A stretch of DNA of 64,000 bases, from positions 294,187 through 358,186 of the forward strand of contig MNCI01016127.1 in assembly GCA_015680685.1 (NCBI GenBank). Direction: 5' to 3'. Below are positions 47,541-58,999 of the stretch, one piece after another. Within the stretch, counting starts at the first letter, position 1. Each line of letters opens with the position of its first letter. A model generated the notes under the pieces. It saw only the letters and a program-made list of their open reading frames with translations. It made no database searches and was not told the DNA's origin. The DNA comes from Gnetum montanum. Taxonomy: Eukaryota; Streptophyta; Gnetopsida; Gnetales; Gnetaceae. The position numbers and the translations under genes were made by a program.

Positions 47541-49797
47541 GGGGTATCCCCCATGACTAAACCTTTGATCATGGTGAGAATTAATAAATGGAAAGTTAGG
47601 ATCCATGCACATTGGAAATATTGGGGTCTTATCATATCTAAACCACTGGTGTCTTTTGGTGTGGTGGTAGGAATGTACCCAAATTGGGGTTCACACACTT
47701 GGTTAAAGTAGGCATAGTGGGGTAAATTATAAGATGTGTCATGTGATAAGAAGCTAACCCACTATGGCACTCGTGACCATAAGCTAGTATGCAAGGATCA
47801 ATATGTCTCATCACATTGTTATACTCATTAGGCCGCCTGATTGTTGGAGTCTTAATTGTGGCCTAGATCAGGTAATAGGAGGCATTAAGGTTGAAGAGGA
47901 AGGTGCATCATAGTGTTGGATTTGTGCTAAGTTGGAGGATGCAGTTGTGTCAGAACAGTGCTGCCTCTTTCTATGACCATGCCTAAAGAAAGGATGCTTC
48001 TGACGTTGTGGAGAATATTGCAAAACCTTCTGGTAGAACTAGTGGTGATGTAGAAGGAGGTGAAGGATGAGAATATTGAGAGTAAGGAGAAGTGTAAGGA
48101 ACATGACGTGGTGATCCAATAGGAGGGGACATGGGTTGATGATATTTGGAAGAGTGATAACGATAAGGTGAAGTAGAGGATGTTGATCTTGTTGGAGAAA
48201 TAGGATGTTAAATGTAATAAGCACTTGGTTTCCAATGAGACGAAGGGTGTGCCTAGCACAGTACTTCTGTACAAAATCTGGATGTAACATGTTTTCCCAA
48301 TGCTCATGTACACATGACAAGATTGGGCATTGGCCTTTTTAGTGATTGCATAGGTAAACATAGCATTGATACTTATGATTTGTAGTTAAGCCCCTATTCT
48401 TATTTTCTTCAGCCCTTCTTTTTGATTGTCAAATAGTGTTCTATCCTGTTTCTAGGTTTAGCATCCTCTCTTTGTTCTAGTTGTCAAAGTGATCTTCCAT
48501 GGTTTTACCTCTAATAATGTTTGCATATTCTCTACATTTTTAATGTACCCACTCCATCATTTTATTAATCTTTTCCTCAATTTCATCTAGTGATTTTAGT
48601 ATTGGCAAAGATGGGGATGGTTCCACCTCCTTGAGGTGAGTTGATTTCTCCTCTTCATGATTATGGACCTTTGTTACTTTAAGAGTTTGGTCCTATTAAG
48701 ATCTTTTAACATTCTCCCATTTGGCTATTTCTCCTTCTTCTTTTGCTACCCACTTAATAAGTTCTTGTAATTGGTGGGCTTATAGTTCATATAGTTGACC
48801 TAGGGCATACATCCCTAGGGTCTCCCTTGTTTCATTACAGAGCCCATCCATGATGTGATACATTAGCCTTTCCTCAGATAACCCATGGCCTAGGTATTTT
48901 TTTAACAACGAGTAATATCTTTCTAAGGCCATGTCCCAAGGGTTCATGTTGCCCTTATTTCCATTCTTGGATTTGTCTCCTCCAAGTTAACACTCTTGCA
49001 TAGGTTTGATATCTTTCTTTAAGGAGTTCTACCATTGTAGGCCAACAGTGAATTGAATTTGGTTTTAAAAACCTATACCACACTTTTGCTTAGCCCACGA
49101 GTGTCATAGGGAAGAGCTTAAGCCTTTTCCACCCATTTTCAATGTTGTTCCATGCACAAGCATCATAGAAGGCTTGTAAATGGTGTTGCAAATTTAAATG
49201 ATAGCCCCTTGAGAACTTAGGAAAGTTGTTTAAATCAAGCCTAGGTAGACGGCTTGCCTTGTGATTCCTGTGGGATATTTGAATAGCCTTTGTTATATGC
49301 ATTAGGCTCTTAGTGGCCAATAGGGGTTCATCGTCACTAAATAGGTTGTGAGTTTGTGAGTTGGAACAATGTTGTCTATGTTCATGTTGGCATTCCTAAT
49401 TTTTCCTGTAGGTTTGATTTTTATTTCTATGCCTACCCCTTGAGGAATAGTCATCCATGTCATGACCTGACGTTGAAAGAGTAGAGGAAGAGATAGAACT
49501 AGAAGACTCATCATGACTTTTGTAAGACTCCCAATCATTCCCTAATGTACTCTTGCTAACCATTGAAAAGGTCCTAGGCCTTACAAGCCCCCTCATTCTA
49601 GGAGATGTCCCATCTTTACTAGAGGTGTTTGAGTTGGATGACAAGAGTCCTTGAGTATCGTTGGGATGTCCATGAACATATGAAACTCCTGCATAAGATT
49701 GCGTACTCCAAACTTCTTCATTATCATAAATTTCATTGGTTCTCCAATGAATTGCATCACTAGTTGTTGTGTAATTGATGTCCTATGAGAGAGACAT
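47540..49797 (-). pseudogene. Family A gag relic
   Basis: The start is the ATG at 49,797, about 124 bases after the primer site, giving MSLS.DINYTTTSDAIHW with one TAG. A Ser-rich N-terminal region follows at 49,690-49,400. The Gag core at about 49,250-48,950 reads LPRLDLNNFPKFSRGYHLN, YDACAWNNIENGWKRLKLFP, KVWYRFLKPNSIHCW and MVELLKERYQTY, the W..LKLFP...G.A..WY..L...SI...W pattern of PF03732. The C-terminal part, to about 47,540, is rich in Pro, Ser and Tyr (SPPIGSPRHVPYTSPYSQYS). No certain zinc knuckle was found. Damage consists of scattered stops, many of them TAG, and a few shifts. It would encode the particle protein, and the element presumably borrowed pol from another family. Confidence 0.75.
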
Positions 49798-49920
49798 TAT
49801 CATGAATCGTGTGTGACTTAATTGAATTTAATTTAATTTCTTTTATTTGAAAGATATATCGTCAATACCTTGTTACAACAATCTTATATATGATATAATT
49901 GATCTAGATAACTAGCACCG

Positions 49921-49939
49921 TCCCCGACAACAATGCCAA
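49921..49939 (-). other. Family A primer binding site, tRNA-Asp type
   Basis: On the minus strand TTGGCATTGTTGTCGGGGA follows the 5' LTR. The plant tRNA-Asp site known from Tat/Athila-type elements is TGGCGCCGTTGCCGGGGA. About 14 of 18 positions agree, and three of the four differences are C-to-T (the fourth is G-to-A), as expected from decay of methylated cytosine. Confidence 0.8.
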
Positions 49940-50809
49940 TGATGAGCAGTGAGGTACTCTTATGCTCAACCATACGAATACGAGCATGTATGCGCGATCC
50001 AGTTGAACTCCGCGGATGGACTAGTTATGTCACCTAAATAGTTATTCGTTGATCGTAGTTTGCTCTCTTCCCACTTGGACTAGTATTTGCTTTGTCACAT
50101 ATGGTTTAGTCTAGAGTGAGGTGTATGATGTCATTTCTAATACTATGCTACTCCTAAAGACAATGAGAAATAACTTTTTTAAGCTAATAAGCAACAGAAA
50201 ATAAAATCTAAGCTAGCTTAAGTGTGATGAGCATCCATCCTTAATCATCCATACACATCTTGGACTTTGTGTACTACTTCTAGGATTACCAAGCACACAT
50301 TACTCAAAGCACTACTAGATACGCTACTGGGTTACCACGTAGTTACACTTAAATGTTTGTGATTAAGATGTACTAATTACGCATTTAGCAATAGAAATAG
50401 TAAATGACTATAAAAGAAATATCAACTAAGAAAATAATAAATAATAATTAACAATTAAATTATTAAAAACTAAGTGAATGCTACAATGATGGAGTAATCT
50501 TGATCTTTATTACTGATTATGTATGTGTCCAAGTACGTCACACTCGAACAAAGGTTCCATACAATTACGAACATCACACTACGAGCATGCACTTGGGAAA
50601 GAACTGAAAACTAAAACTGACAAAAAGACTCCTAATGACTAAAATAGTCTCTAATTCTCTAATGAATCTTCCCCATGTGCTTGAGTACTATATTTATAAG
50701 CTAACATAAGTATGATGATCTCATGTATAAAATATCGTATCCAGGCTATGATATCCCACACTCGATATTGTGTACCTGATATCGGGGCTTGGCAAAACAC
50801 GATTCATCA
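49940..50809 (-). repeat. Family A 5' LTR
   Basis: This is the partner of 41,653-42,514. The TATA-type box is at 50,689-50,698 (minus strand) and the GATATC array at about 50,715-50,785. The first 60 plus-strand bases show about eleven differences from the other LTR, mostly transitions at CpG-type positions, while the middle is far more alike. Confidence 0.9.
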
Positions 50810-51232
50810 CTAAGGTTTTTTACATTGAAGGTTTTCCCTAGGGTAACTCTATATCTTTTTAATTTTTGTAGCTTTCTTTAAATTTAATATATATTAGTTT
50901 TATTTAAATTTAATATTATATTGGTACAAGCGACTTAGAATAACAATTGGTATCAAATCCAAGATCCACACAAAATAGTTTTTCTTTGTCTAAGTATTTG
51001 TAGGGGAATCATGACCAACTCTTCAACAAAATTTGATATTGAAAAATTTAACAAATCTAATTATGAACTATGGAAGATCAATATGGAGGATCTTTTGATT
51101 GAAAAATATCAACACAATACAATCTTAGGCACAAAACTAGACAAAGTTCTTTCATATTTTATGTTTCTTGAATATTTTACAACTTCTTTCATATCTTACT
51201 TTGTTTTGATGCATTTTTTTATTATGTTCTAA
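50810..51232 (+). pseudogene. Copia LTR end, primer site and gag start
   Basis: After the family A right flank the sequence reads like the 3' part of a Copia LTR, followed by TTGGTATCAAATCC at about 50,948, a decayed initiator tRNA-Met primer site. From the ATG at 51,011 it gives MTNSSTKFDIEKFNKSNYEL and WKINMEDLLIEKYQ, the standard N terminus of Copia Gag. Homology stops near 51,180 and no further Gag, protease or pol follows. The LTR's left part seems to lie at 41,440-41,652, separated by the family A insertion. Confidence 0.65.
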
Positions 51233-52950
51233 TAAATTACTTTATTTCCAATAGGACACAATGATGTTGTAGTTTTTTGCTAATGGTGGTTTGTACTTAA
51301 TTCTTTTGATTGCTAGTTTCTATTTTTAAATTTTAATATTGATAACTAAGACAAAGTTTCCTTTTCATGGAACTGGCAGTGAGTCCATGTCATCCATCCA
51401 CCCACAACAATCTATGGTGTTCCTAGTTTTGGAAATATGAGGTCCTTTCCATTAATGAAACTTTAATGAACTTGTGGGCCTATAAATTTCCAAACTTGGG
51501 AAAGATCAAGGGATTGATAAGGGTATGACTTCAAGGGGACTCGATATTCTTTGTACTTGCCTACTCACTTAAGTCCATGAGTGTTTGTCATGGATTTCTT
51601 ACCATTCCATGTAGACCAATAATAGGAAGTTAATAAGCCTTTGCATGGTGTGGTTCCTATCCAAAAATCCATAAAAACATAAAACATAAAACTTTAAAAA
51701 AAAGATGGGAATTCAAATCACATACCTTAGACAAAATAATTGGCTATAAGCATTGGTTATGGAACTAGAAAGACATGTTACCCATGTCTGAAGGTCCCTC
51801 CAATCTAAGGCCCTTTCTCACCTTCTACTTCTCTTTACTTCTCATTAAAAAATGATTGCTAATATATGGGAGCATTCTTTTGTCTCAAGGAGGTGGTTTG
51901 ATCTTAGAATATCGATGCAAAGTCACTAAAACTAGTTGGTTCTGATATGGACTAATGATGAACTCTATCAGGTCATTTAACCATCAGATCCACAAGGGAC
52001 TCCATGTGATCATGAGATAGAACTCCATTCCATCTTCTCTCTTCATCCATTAATGTTGTCCATAATTTTACCTCACTGTTAGTTTTTCATGTTTTGTTTA
52101 ATGTCTTAGTTTGATATGTTAAAATTCTTAGGTAGATTCTTTTAGATTTGGTCCTTAACTTTTCATAACCATTAATCAATTGTGGGGTCCATGGAATCCT
52201 TTGTTTGAGGGTTTGCAAAGGAAAAAAGGGCATGAGCTCACTATGGGGATGACTCACTTGCATATCTCTTAGTTAGGGCTGTTAACTACCTTATCCTTAG
52301 ACATTTTGGCGATCAAATATTTTGTTCACCTCATTGGTTACATCCAACTATGCACTCCTTAAGGAATTTCTCACTCATAATTTCATTCTCCCATCAAATT
52401 CTAAAATTTTGTGAATTTTCAATCCCTCTTCTAGCATTTCATCATGCTCATAGCTTTTCTAGGTTTATGTAGACCCCAATTTCATAAGAAAACTCCTTAT
52501 ATTTTTTGAAATTTTCAAGTGAAAATTTTCTAGAACAGCTTCATCGACAGGATCTAGTATACGCATCCCATCTATTGATGAGACCCCAACAACACAAGGT
52601 AAAAATCATCTATATATACGTGACCACACTTTGAAAATTGTTCACATTTGAATCAAATGAGGGGAAAGTTTTTCAACTTTTTAGAGCCCAAAACATTCCA
52701 AGAGCCATAACTTCTGAATCATTTATCCAATTCACTCTATTTTTTGATCTTTTAGCTATCACAAGTATGGTCTTTGTAGTGGGGACCACAAACCTTAAGT
52801 TTTTGATAGAATCTTTTTTGAAATTTTTTTGATTCTCGCAAAGGTTTAACTAAGAAACTAACATCAAAACATTAATTTATGAAAGTTAAACACTTCCAAC
52901 AAGCTTTGGTGACATTTTAAATGAAATAAGATTAAAATAATAATAAAATA
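51233..52950. other. Intergenic stretch, nothing recognised
   Basis: No domain was recognised on either strand. The part at 52,640-52,830 contains an AGCCATAACTTCTGAATCATTT-like phrase, common in old LTR sequence, but no partner was found. Confidence 0.4.
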
Positions 52951-53049
52951 ATGAATCTTCGATGGTCAAAACTTAGCCTAAGTATGACTACCCAATGGAT
53001 AAGGTATTTAAAGATCATAAGTTACACATTATATGGTAATCCTTGGTTA

Positions 53050-55890
53050 TGTTTTGAGCACATATGACACCTAAAGGAAAGCATGCATAAGAAGGAGGAC
53101 TATCCCAACCAAGGTACAAATGGCAACGAACTAAAAAGGGCCAAGAACAACCCCATGAGTAAGCAAAAATCCATGCAATGAGACCTCTTCAAGAGGAGCC
53201 GAAACTAGAATTTGTTGGATAGATTCTCAAAGAAGCGGCTGCAACAAAAAAGTCTCATCAAAATAAGGCACTAAAACCTAGACTAAACCTTAAAGTTACC
53301 TTAATGATGGCTTGTCTTAAGTAGATTGTAAACAAGGAGGTCCAGAAATCTATTCTCCAAGAGTTAAACTTTGGACCTTTCTTAGAGTTCACACATCTAG
53401 AAGTTAAATCTCAACTATAGAACTCTTCCATGTTCCAATGGGGAGTAGTACATGGGAGAGACATACTTGTTCTAGAACAATCAGCAAGCTAGTTCAATGA
53501 TCAAAATCAAGAACATTTTAGTGTTTTAGTTGATAAAAGCCATTACCAAGGCCCTTGGGTTACTAGAAGCTAGGGAAAATCTTGCTAAAATCCCAATGCA
53601 GGTAGATCCTAGTGTCAAAAAGGAATTGATGCAATAATATTATGGAGTGGACTGCAAGAAGTTCAGTGCACTAACCATGGCAAAATGTTCATATTTCAAT
53701 ATTGTGGCCTTTCACCTCAATACAATGGTGAGGCCAAGGAAAATCACAACCTTCTTTGCCGATGCATGTGTTGCTCTAAATTGTAAATTCCTAGTCAACC
53801 TTCCACAACTAATCTATCTTGAGATAAAGAAGTGTTTTAAGAAAATTGAATGTGGAAGGAAGGCTCTCCATTTCTCGTACCTCATCAAAAAGTTATGCAA
53901 GAGGGAAGGAATAACACACTACGTGAATGATGCTATCTGACATGCTCCAACCACTTCTTGGGTGGAGATGATGAAGGATAAGGTGCCTACCAAAGTCATT
54001 CAAGAAGAGTAGTAACAACCACCACTATCACCCACTCATGAAACAATATCAGAGAACCATGTTGCCATTGAGTGCATGTGTGAACTTCGAGAGTAACTCT
54101 TGTAGGAGTAGGAGAAATAAGCCAGAACAAGCAATGATGATCCATCTGTGTATCATCTATCAATGAGCCACCTTAATGAAGTGGCTTGAATAATAAGTCA
54201 AATGGAATGTGGTGGAACAATCTTCTCAACCCAATGAATGCAACTACTCATGAGATCAAATCCCAATGCCTAAGAGGTAACGGTATCTTTCTCACAATAG
54301 CAAAAATTGCTAGAAATTTTTGGAAATGTCACTACTTTTCTGGTGCATCTGGAGGAAGGCAAGGGGATAACTATCTAGATGATGTAGCACCATGAGCAGG
54401 AGACAACGACTAAGGTAGTTTCTAATAGAATTGTTGATCTTTCTACATTGCTAGATCAACTTGCAAAAACTAGGTAGACATCCACAAGAATTGTTAGTAA
54501 TAGATTGACAATAGCCCAGCATGAGGAATTGCTAGACTAGCTGGTGGAAAATAGATAATTGATTTTGGATGTCTTCAATCTTTTGGATACCATCACTACA
54601 ACCTAGTAAGGGCTAGTTGAAGTAATGGGAAAATGCATCATAATGGAGGAGTAGCTCAAAACAACTAGAATAAAAAATCAATGCTTGGCTATAGAGATTG
54701 CTGAATTAAGAGCTTGTCTTGCTAATCCTGCATTACTCAACCAATTACTAACACGAGATGAAGCTTTTCAATAGCTTCTAAAGAGACTTAAAGATGTTGA
54801 GGATGCCAAGGAGATGGCACTCTTTGACGAATCCCTAGCCAATGCCACCATGAATAACATTCAAAAGAACTTGATCCAAACGTGTTAAGAGAACAAGATT
54901 TTGGTCATAGAGAATCATCTCCTACAAAATGTTGATGTGCAAAAGCAGCAGATGGTAGATTTTATCCATCAACAGTAGGAATAGTTAGCCAGGATAAATA
55001 CAGAATTAAGGAGATTGATTGTTGAGAACAAAAACCTCTCCATGGAGGAAGTCTGTGCTCTTTGCCAAAAATCTACAATAGAGATAGCCACTTGAAAGAA
55101 CAAGGCCCTCAAATTTGAGAGAGTTAAGAACCATTACAGAGATCAAATTGGTCTACAGAAAGAAGTTAATGAAAACCACATCCAATTAGCAAAGGAAAAA
55201 GCAAATGAGGTCCTCTAGTAGCTCCAACAAGGAGATGATATCTAGCAGCCTATGTTTGATGGGCTAAATGCATACAAGGAGGTAGAAATCCACATGAACG
55301 AGCTGTAGATCGAGGAGATGATAAAGTACATGGAGTTTGCCAATCTCTGGTACACAAACCTAGCAATGCTAATTATCAAACAAATGTAGTACAAATTGGA
55401 GAAACAAGGGGCTAGCTAGTACTTATTGTACAAGGCAGAGTTCAAGCATCATAAAAAGACCAAGCAGAAGCTTGAGACTACAAACACTAAACTTGAGGTT
55501 CTTAAGGAAAAGTTTACTAATCAACAATCAACTGCTAAGAACCTGGCCAAAAAGATGAATGATTACCAGAAGCTGCAAAATGCAATCAAAGTGTTCAACA
55601 TTAAACATAAACAGTTCACTGCCTAGTTTGTGAATGTGAAGAAGCTATTCTCTACAATGCCATGTCCATGTGATGTTCCCATTTTGACCGACATTGGTCA
55701 TGTTGCGTGGACTATGAATGATCCCTGAAGTAAGGAGGAGAAGATGAAGGTACTATTGGGCATCTTTTGTCTTCCATCGAAAGTTACAGCTACTATAGAA
55801 TAACCACAACTACCTCAACCACTGTGTGCATCCAAACTAGGAGAAGGTTCATCGAAGCCTCAGGAGTCTCAATCACCTAGGACCATTTGA
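53050..55890 (+). pseudogene. Family A ORF2, plus-strand copy
   Basis: Block 1 (53,647-53,937, open) ends FADACVALNCKFLVNLPQL, then HFSYLIKKLCKREG, matching the end of the PF20167-like domain in the minus copy (FALTFPCLIRKLC). Block 2 (about 54,430-55,630) is a long Leu/Glu/Lys/Gln coiled coil ending AEFKHHKKTKQKLETTNTKL, which aligns with EFVEHKKTLQRLEVANSEL in the minus copy. Block 3 (55,655-55,775) has MPCPCDVPILTDIGHVAW and EEKMKVLLG, aligning with LPCPLEVSTLSNIGTLAW. By hand count the frame has roughly 20 TAG, 8 TAA and 6 TGA stops, so most stops sit where a CAG glutamine codon is expected. Confidence 0.7.
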
Positions 55891-56110
55891 TCTTCTTCAC
55901 CATCTTTGTACCATCAGAGGAATTGTGTTTGTCAATTTTATCTTGGTGTTCAATTTCGATATCATGAACACCAAAATTTTGTAATGATTGTACATTGGAC
56001 AATCAGGCACTCATTTTTTGTTATGATATTTGTGTGTTTGTTTTATCAGTCAATAATCTTATACCTTCCCAAATTTTGTAAAGAACTCTAGGATGAGTTT
56101 TCATTCAATC

Positions 56111-56119
56111 ATGGGGGTA
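56111..56119 (+). other. Family A polypurine tract
   Basis: ATGGGGGTA immediately precedes the TGATGA start of the 3' LTR. It is identical to the tract of the full-length element. Confidence 0.85.
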
Positions 56120-57006
56120 TGATGAGTTGCATGGATTGGCCACATCAACGGGATGTCGTCGATGCAACCCTATTGACAACATCACATCAATGTGATCTTG
56201 TTAATGCAAGATTTGACCCATTCACATGTGCCCATTGATGGGGTACCCTGCTTTGCTTATAAATGTATACCTACTTTCCACATTTATGGCATAAGTCTCA
56301 TAGTTGTAATGAAGTTCTTGTAGTTTTCCCATTCGGAAGTTTGAATATTTTCTAAGTGCCAGTAATAGGAGTCAAAGAGTATATGGATCTTTATTCAAGC
56401 ATTGTTGTACCTAAGTACTTCAATGTGTGTAGCAATAAAGATGAGCTTTTTGATCAAATGTTGCAGCACTTGGACTAGATTAATTATCTCCTTTGTGCAT
56501 TTAATATTTCAAGAAATTTCCTTTAATGTTTTTAAGTATTTTAAAGTAATTAATTAAGATAACTTAAATATTAAACATAAGTACGACCACTTCAAGCATA
56601 TGTGTAACGCTTGGTAATCCTAGTAACGCTTAATGTTTGGTAACCCAGAAGTGTTATACATTCTCAAGATGTGTACAATAAGTGGGAATGGATGCTTATG
56701 TTAGGATTAGTTAAGTGTTAGCTAATTGTTAGATTAGTTTAGCATTAAATACTTTAATAATTGTTCTTTATTCTTTAGCAACTTAGAACATAAAACATAA
56801 AAATGATAAAAATCGTATGCCTCAATTATGCTTAGCCATGCCCTTGTACCTCACAAGTGTAATTAGGAAGACAATGATTACAACATTAATTTCACCTCCT
56901 AGATCAGTGCACTAATGAAACCTAAAGTTTTTGGAATTCAACCAAATTGCTAAGTGAATGCTAGTGATTCATATGGTTGGGCTTAGGGTATACTCACTAC
57001 TCTAGT
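56120..57006 (+). repeat. Family A 3' LTR
   Basis: This is the plus-orientation LTR. It starts TGATGAGTTGC, has a TATAAATG box at 56,258, and ends near 57,006 in a decayed form of the TACCTCACTGCTCATCA terminus. Its U3 array has diverged more than in other copies. Confidence 0.75.
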
Positions 57007-58300
57007 CTATAAACAAAGGTTACTACATCACTAGTTCAAGAAAACCATTGAAAGGAAGACCAAAGAAGACATGGGAAAAAATGATTGGACATTATTTGAA
57101 GAAATTACAAATAAACACAGATCTAGCTCTTCATAGAGGTGAATGGTGAAAAAGAACTCATGTAGCTAACCCCATTTTGTTGAGACAAGACTAGGATGAT
57201 GATGATAATAGTGAATTTTTTAATCTTTTCAATTTGGCAAAAAAGTTACAATTGTATCCTTAATGAGCTTGGTAGAGTGTGTTTGGATTTGAAAAAGTTG
57301 CTAAATGTATTTCAAATATTAGGAGATAGTTAATAAACTCAACTTCTTCTTAGTGGAAAGTGCATGAATTATTATAGATAATGCATATGGATTATGCCTA
57401 TATTATAATCTCATAAGAGAATGACCTATGTAAGAATCTTAATGAAGAACCATTTTGGATTGAGAACAAAATCATGTAATTTAGATGAAATATGTACTTG
57501 ATCATTATTCAATAACTATTCATGAGCCTTTTTCATGGAATAGTGTATCCTATCCCTTCATGTCCAACTTTCATTCCCAAATGAATTTGCATACCCAAGT
57601 AAGCACACTTTAATTCTTTTAAAATACTACGCTAATAGGACCCTCATAGCTCTCCCTAATTATGGCTTTGTGATTTATGTTTTTTATTATGTAATAAGAC
57701 ACTAATTCTTATTCCTAGTCATGGCTTTCTGATTGTAACTGCTCTAGGACAATAGGCCTGTGAAATGGTTTAGATGCCCCTTGCCACTTATGTTACTAAA
57801 TTTCTTGGACTTGATGTCTGTGCTTGGTCCCTTTTTGTTTCAAACACCTTAGCTATGAATTGTTTTCTCCAAAGAAAAAGTGTATCTACAGTAGAGGTTC
57901 AAAATAACAGTTCAATAAATTTCACGCATTTTCCATGGCATGCATTTACAAAAATATAAAAAGGACGGTAAATGTGGAATGGCTAATTAGTGGTGCCACT
58001 CCCACTCCTTTGCCTTCATCTATACTCGATTTAGATGACTTGGATACATGCGTTCATACTCGCATGTTCAAATGAGCGTTTTTGGTGCTTTTACACGTAT
58101 TTTACGTTTAAATTTTTGTTAAAACGTTTTAGGAAAAGTTTAAAATTTTTAAATTCATCAAATCGACATGAAAATGCTCCTCATATTAAAAAGATATATA
58201 TAATTGGATGAACAGTTTGTAATTACAGACACGGTCAAAATCAACAATACATGCCAGTTGTCACATATTTAACATTCCAACAGGCCAAAGGAGGGGGAAC
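57007..58300. other. Intergenic stretch without recognised genes
   Basis: No gene was seen. The text near 57,172-57,215 (CCATTTTGTTGAGACAAG and following) resembles 63,757-63,800, which lies just outside another family A LTR. From about 57,960 the sequence gains CpG and G+C. Confidence 0.4.
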
Positions 58301-58568
58301 TGAAATGACAGGTGACAGAAAGAAGGAACTAAAATGACGGGCGATAAGCCATTCTGAGACCTGAGAAGACCGTAAAAGATGTCAGATACGACTGCTGGCA
58401 TTTGTCGTTTGATAGCATTTGTCAACATGCAATCTCAAGGAATCTCAGCACGTGATATCATTTTGTCAGGCACCCTGTCACGATGCCAACAACAATTAAG
58501 CGCTTTCATAAAAGTCAATACAAAAAAGAACCGTCACTTTCAGAAACAACCATGGAAACGATCATCCG

Positions 58569-58609
58569 CGTAAAATTCAATTAAATAAAACTCTTTATTT
58601 AATTTTACG
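58569..58609. repeat. AT-rich inverted repeat
   Basis: CGTAAAATTCAATTAAATAAA faces TTTATTTAATTTTACG. The arms pair over 16 bases with a five-base bulge on the left and a four-base loop. It sits in a CpG-containing block with no gene assigned. Confidence 0.75.
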
Positions 58610-58844
58610 GCGCTGGCTGGGTTTATAGACCCACCAGTGTCCCGAGACTGGGACTCTGAGAATCACTCTTTCTCTATGGAATCAACTCAGATTCGGCAAG
58701 TTACTTGCAGAAAACTCGGCCTAACGAGTCGGGTCTTTGATTTTCATCCTTGAAATAGGTCAAAAATTCAACTTAATTAACGCGTTGCGAAAAACCGGCT
58801 TCTCCAGAAACTTAGAACTCTGAGTAATCACAAAGACTTGCATA

Positions 58845-58950
58845 CTCAAGTGTTTAAGGTAAGTGGTGAGGACATTCTCAAGTGTTTAAGGTAAGTGGTG
58901 AGGACATTCATCTTGGAAGGTTGTGGGTTTAAGTTTTACTTTCCCTTCTA
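58845..58950 (+). repeat. SINE-like tRNA head with duplicated A box
   Basis: A 32-base unit starting CTCAAGTGTTTAAGGTAAGT is perfectly repeated at 58,845 and 58,877. The unit holds an A-box-like AAGGTAAGTGG (9 of 11). About 38 bases after the second copy comes GGTTTAAGTTT, a B box whose three mismatches are C-to-T. This looks like a decayed tRNA-derived SINE head with a slipped copy of its 5' part. Confidence 0.45.
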
Positions 58951-58999
58951 ACAGCAGTGAAGTAGCCTTACCATCACATCTCGGCTTATCTGCTAGACT

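Larger units (their letters stand above)
41653..50809 (-). mobile_element. Full-length gypsy family A, non-autonomous
   Basis: This is a bounded 9.16-kb element on the minus strand. The LTRs (862 and 870 bases) start TGATGA and end TCATCA. A tRNA-Asp-type primer site adjoins the right LTR and a purine tract adjoins the left LTR. The flanks are CTAGG (41,648-41,652) and CTAAG (50,810-50,814), a 5-bp target duplication with one change. In element order it holds gag, a long non-coding spacer, a U3-like promoter stretch, and ORF2 with a plant-transposon-protein-like domain and coiled coil. I found no protease, reverse transcriptase, RNase H or integrase. The primer-site type points to the Tat/Athila side of Ty3/gypsy. 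LTR differences are mostly transitions, so it is moderately old. Confidence 0.9.
52950..57006 (+). mobile_element. Family A copy, 3' part, plus strand
   Basis: It has ORF2, the polypurine tract and a 3' LTR (56,120 to about 57,006). No gag and no 5' LTR were found upstream, so it is 5'-truncated or diverged. It is more damaged than the 41.7-50.8 kb copy, which it matches in ORF2 block order, in the conserved AGGATGAGTTTTCATTCAAT before the tract, and in LTR ends. Confidence 0.75.

Noticed and set aside
47927-48361. 144-codon and 93-codon open frames on the minus strand
   Set aside because: A third frame gives the Pro/Ser/Tyr-rich Gag C-terminal region, which fits the element better.
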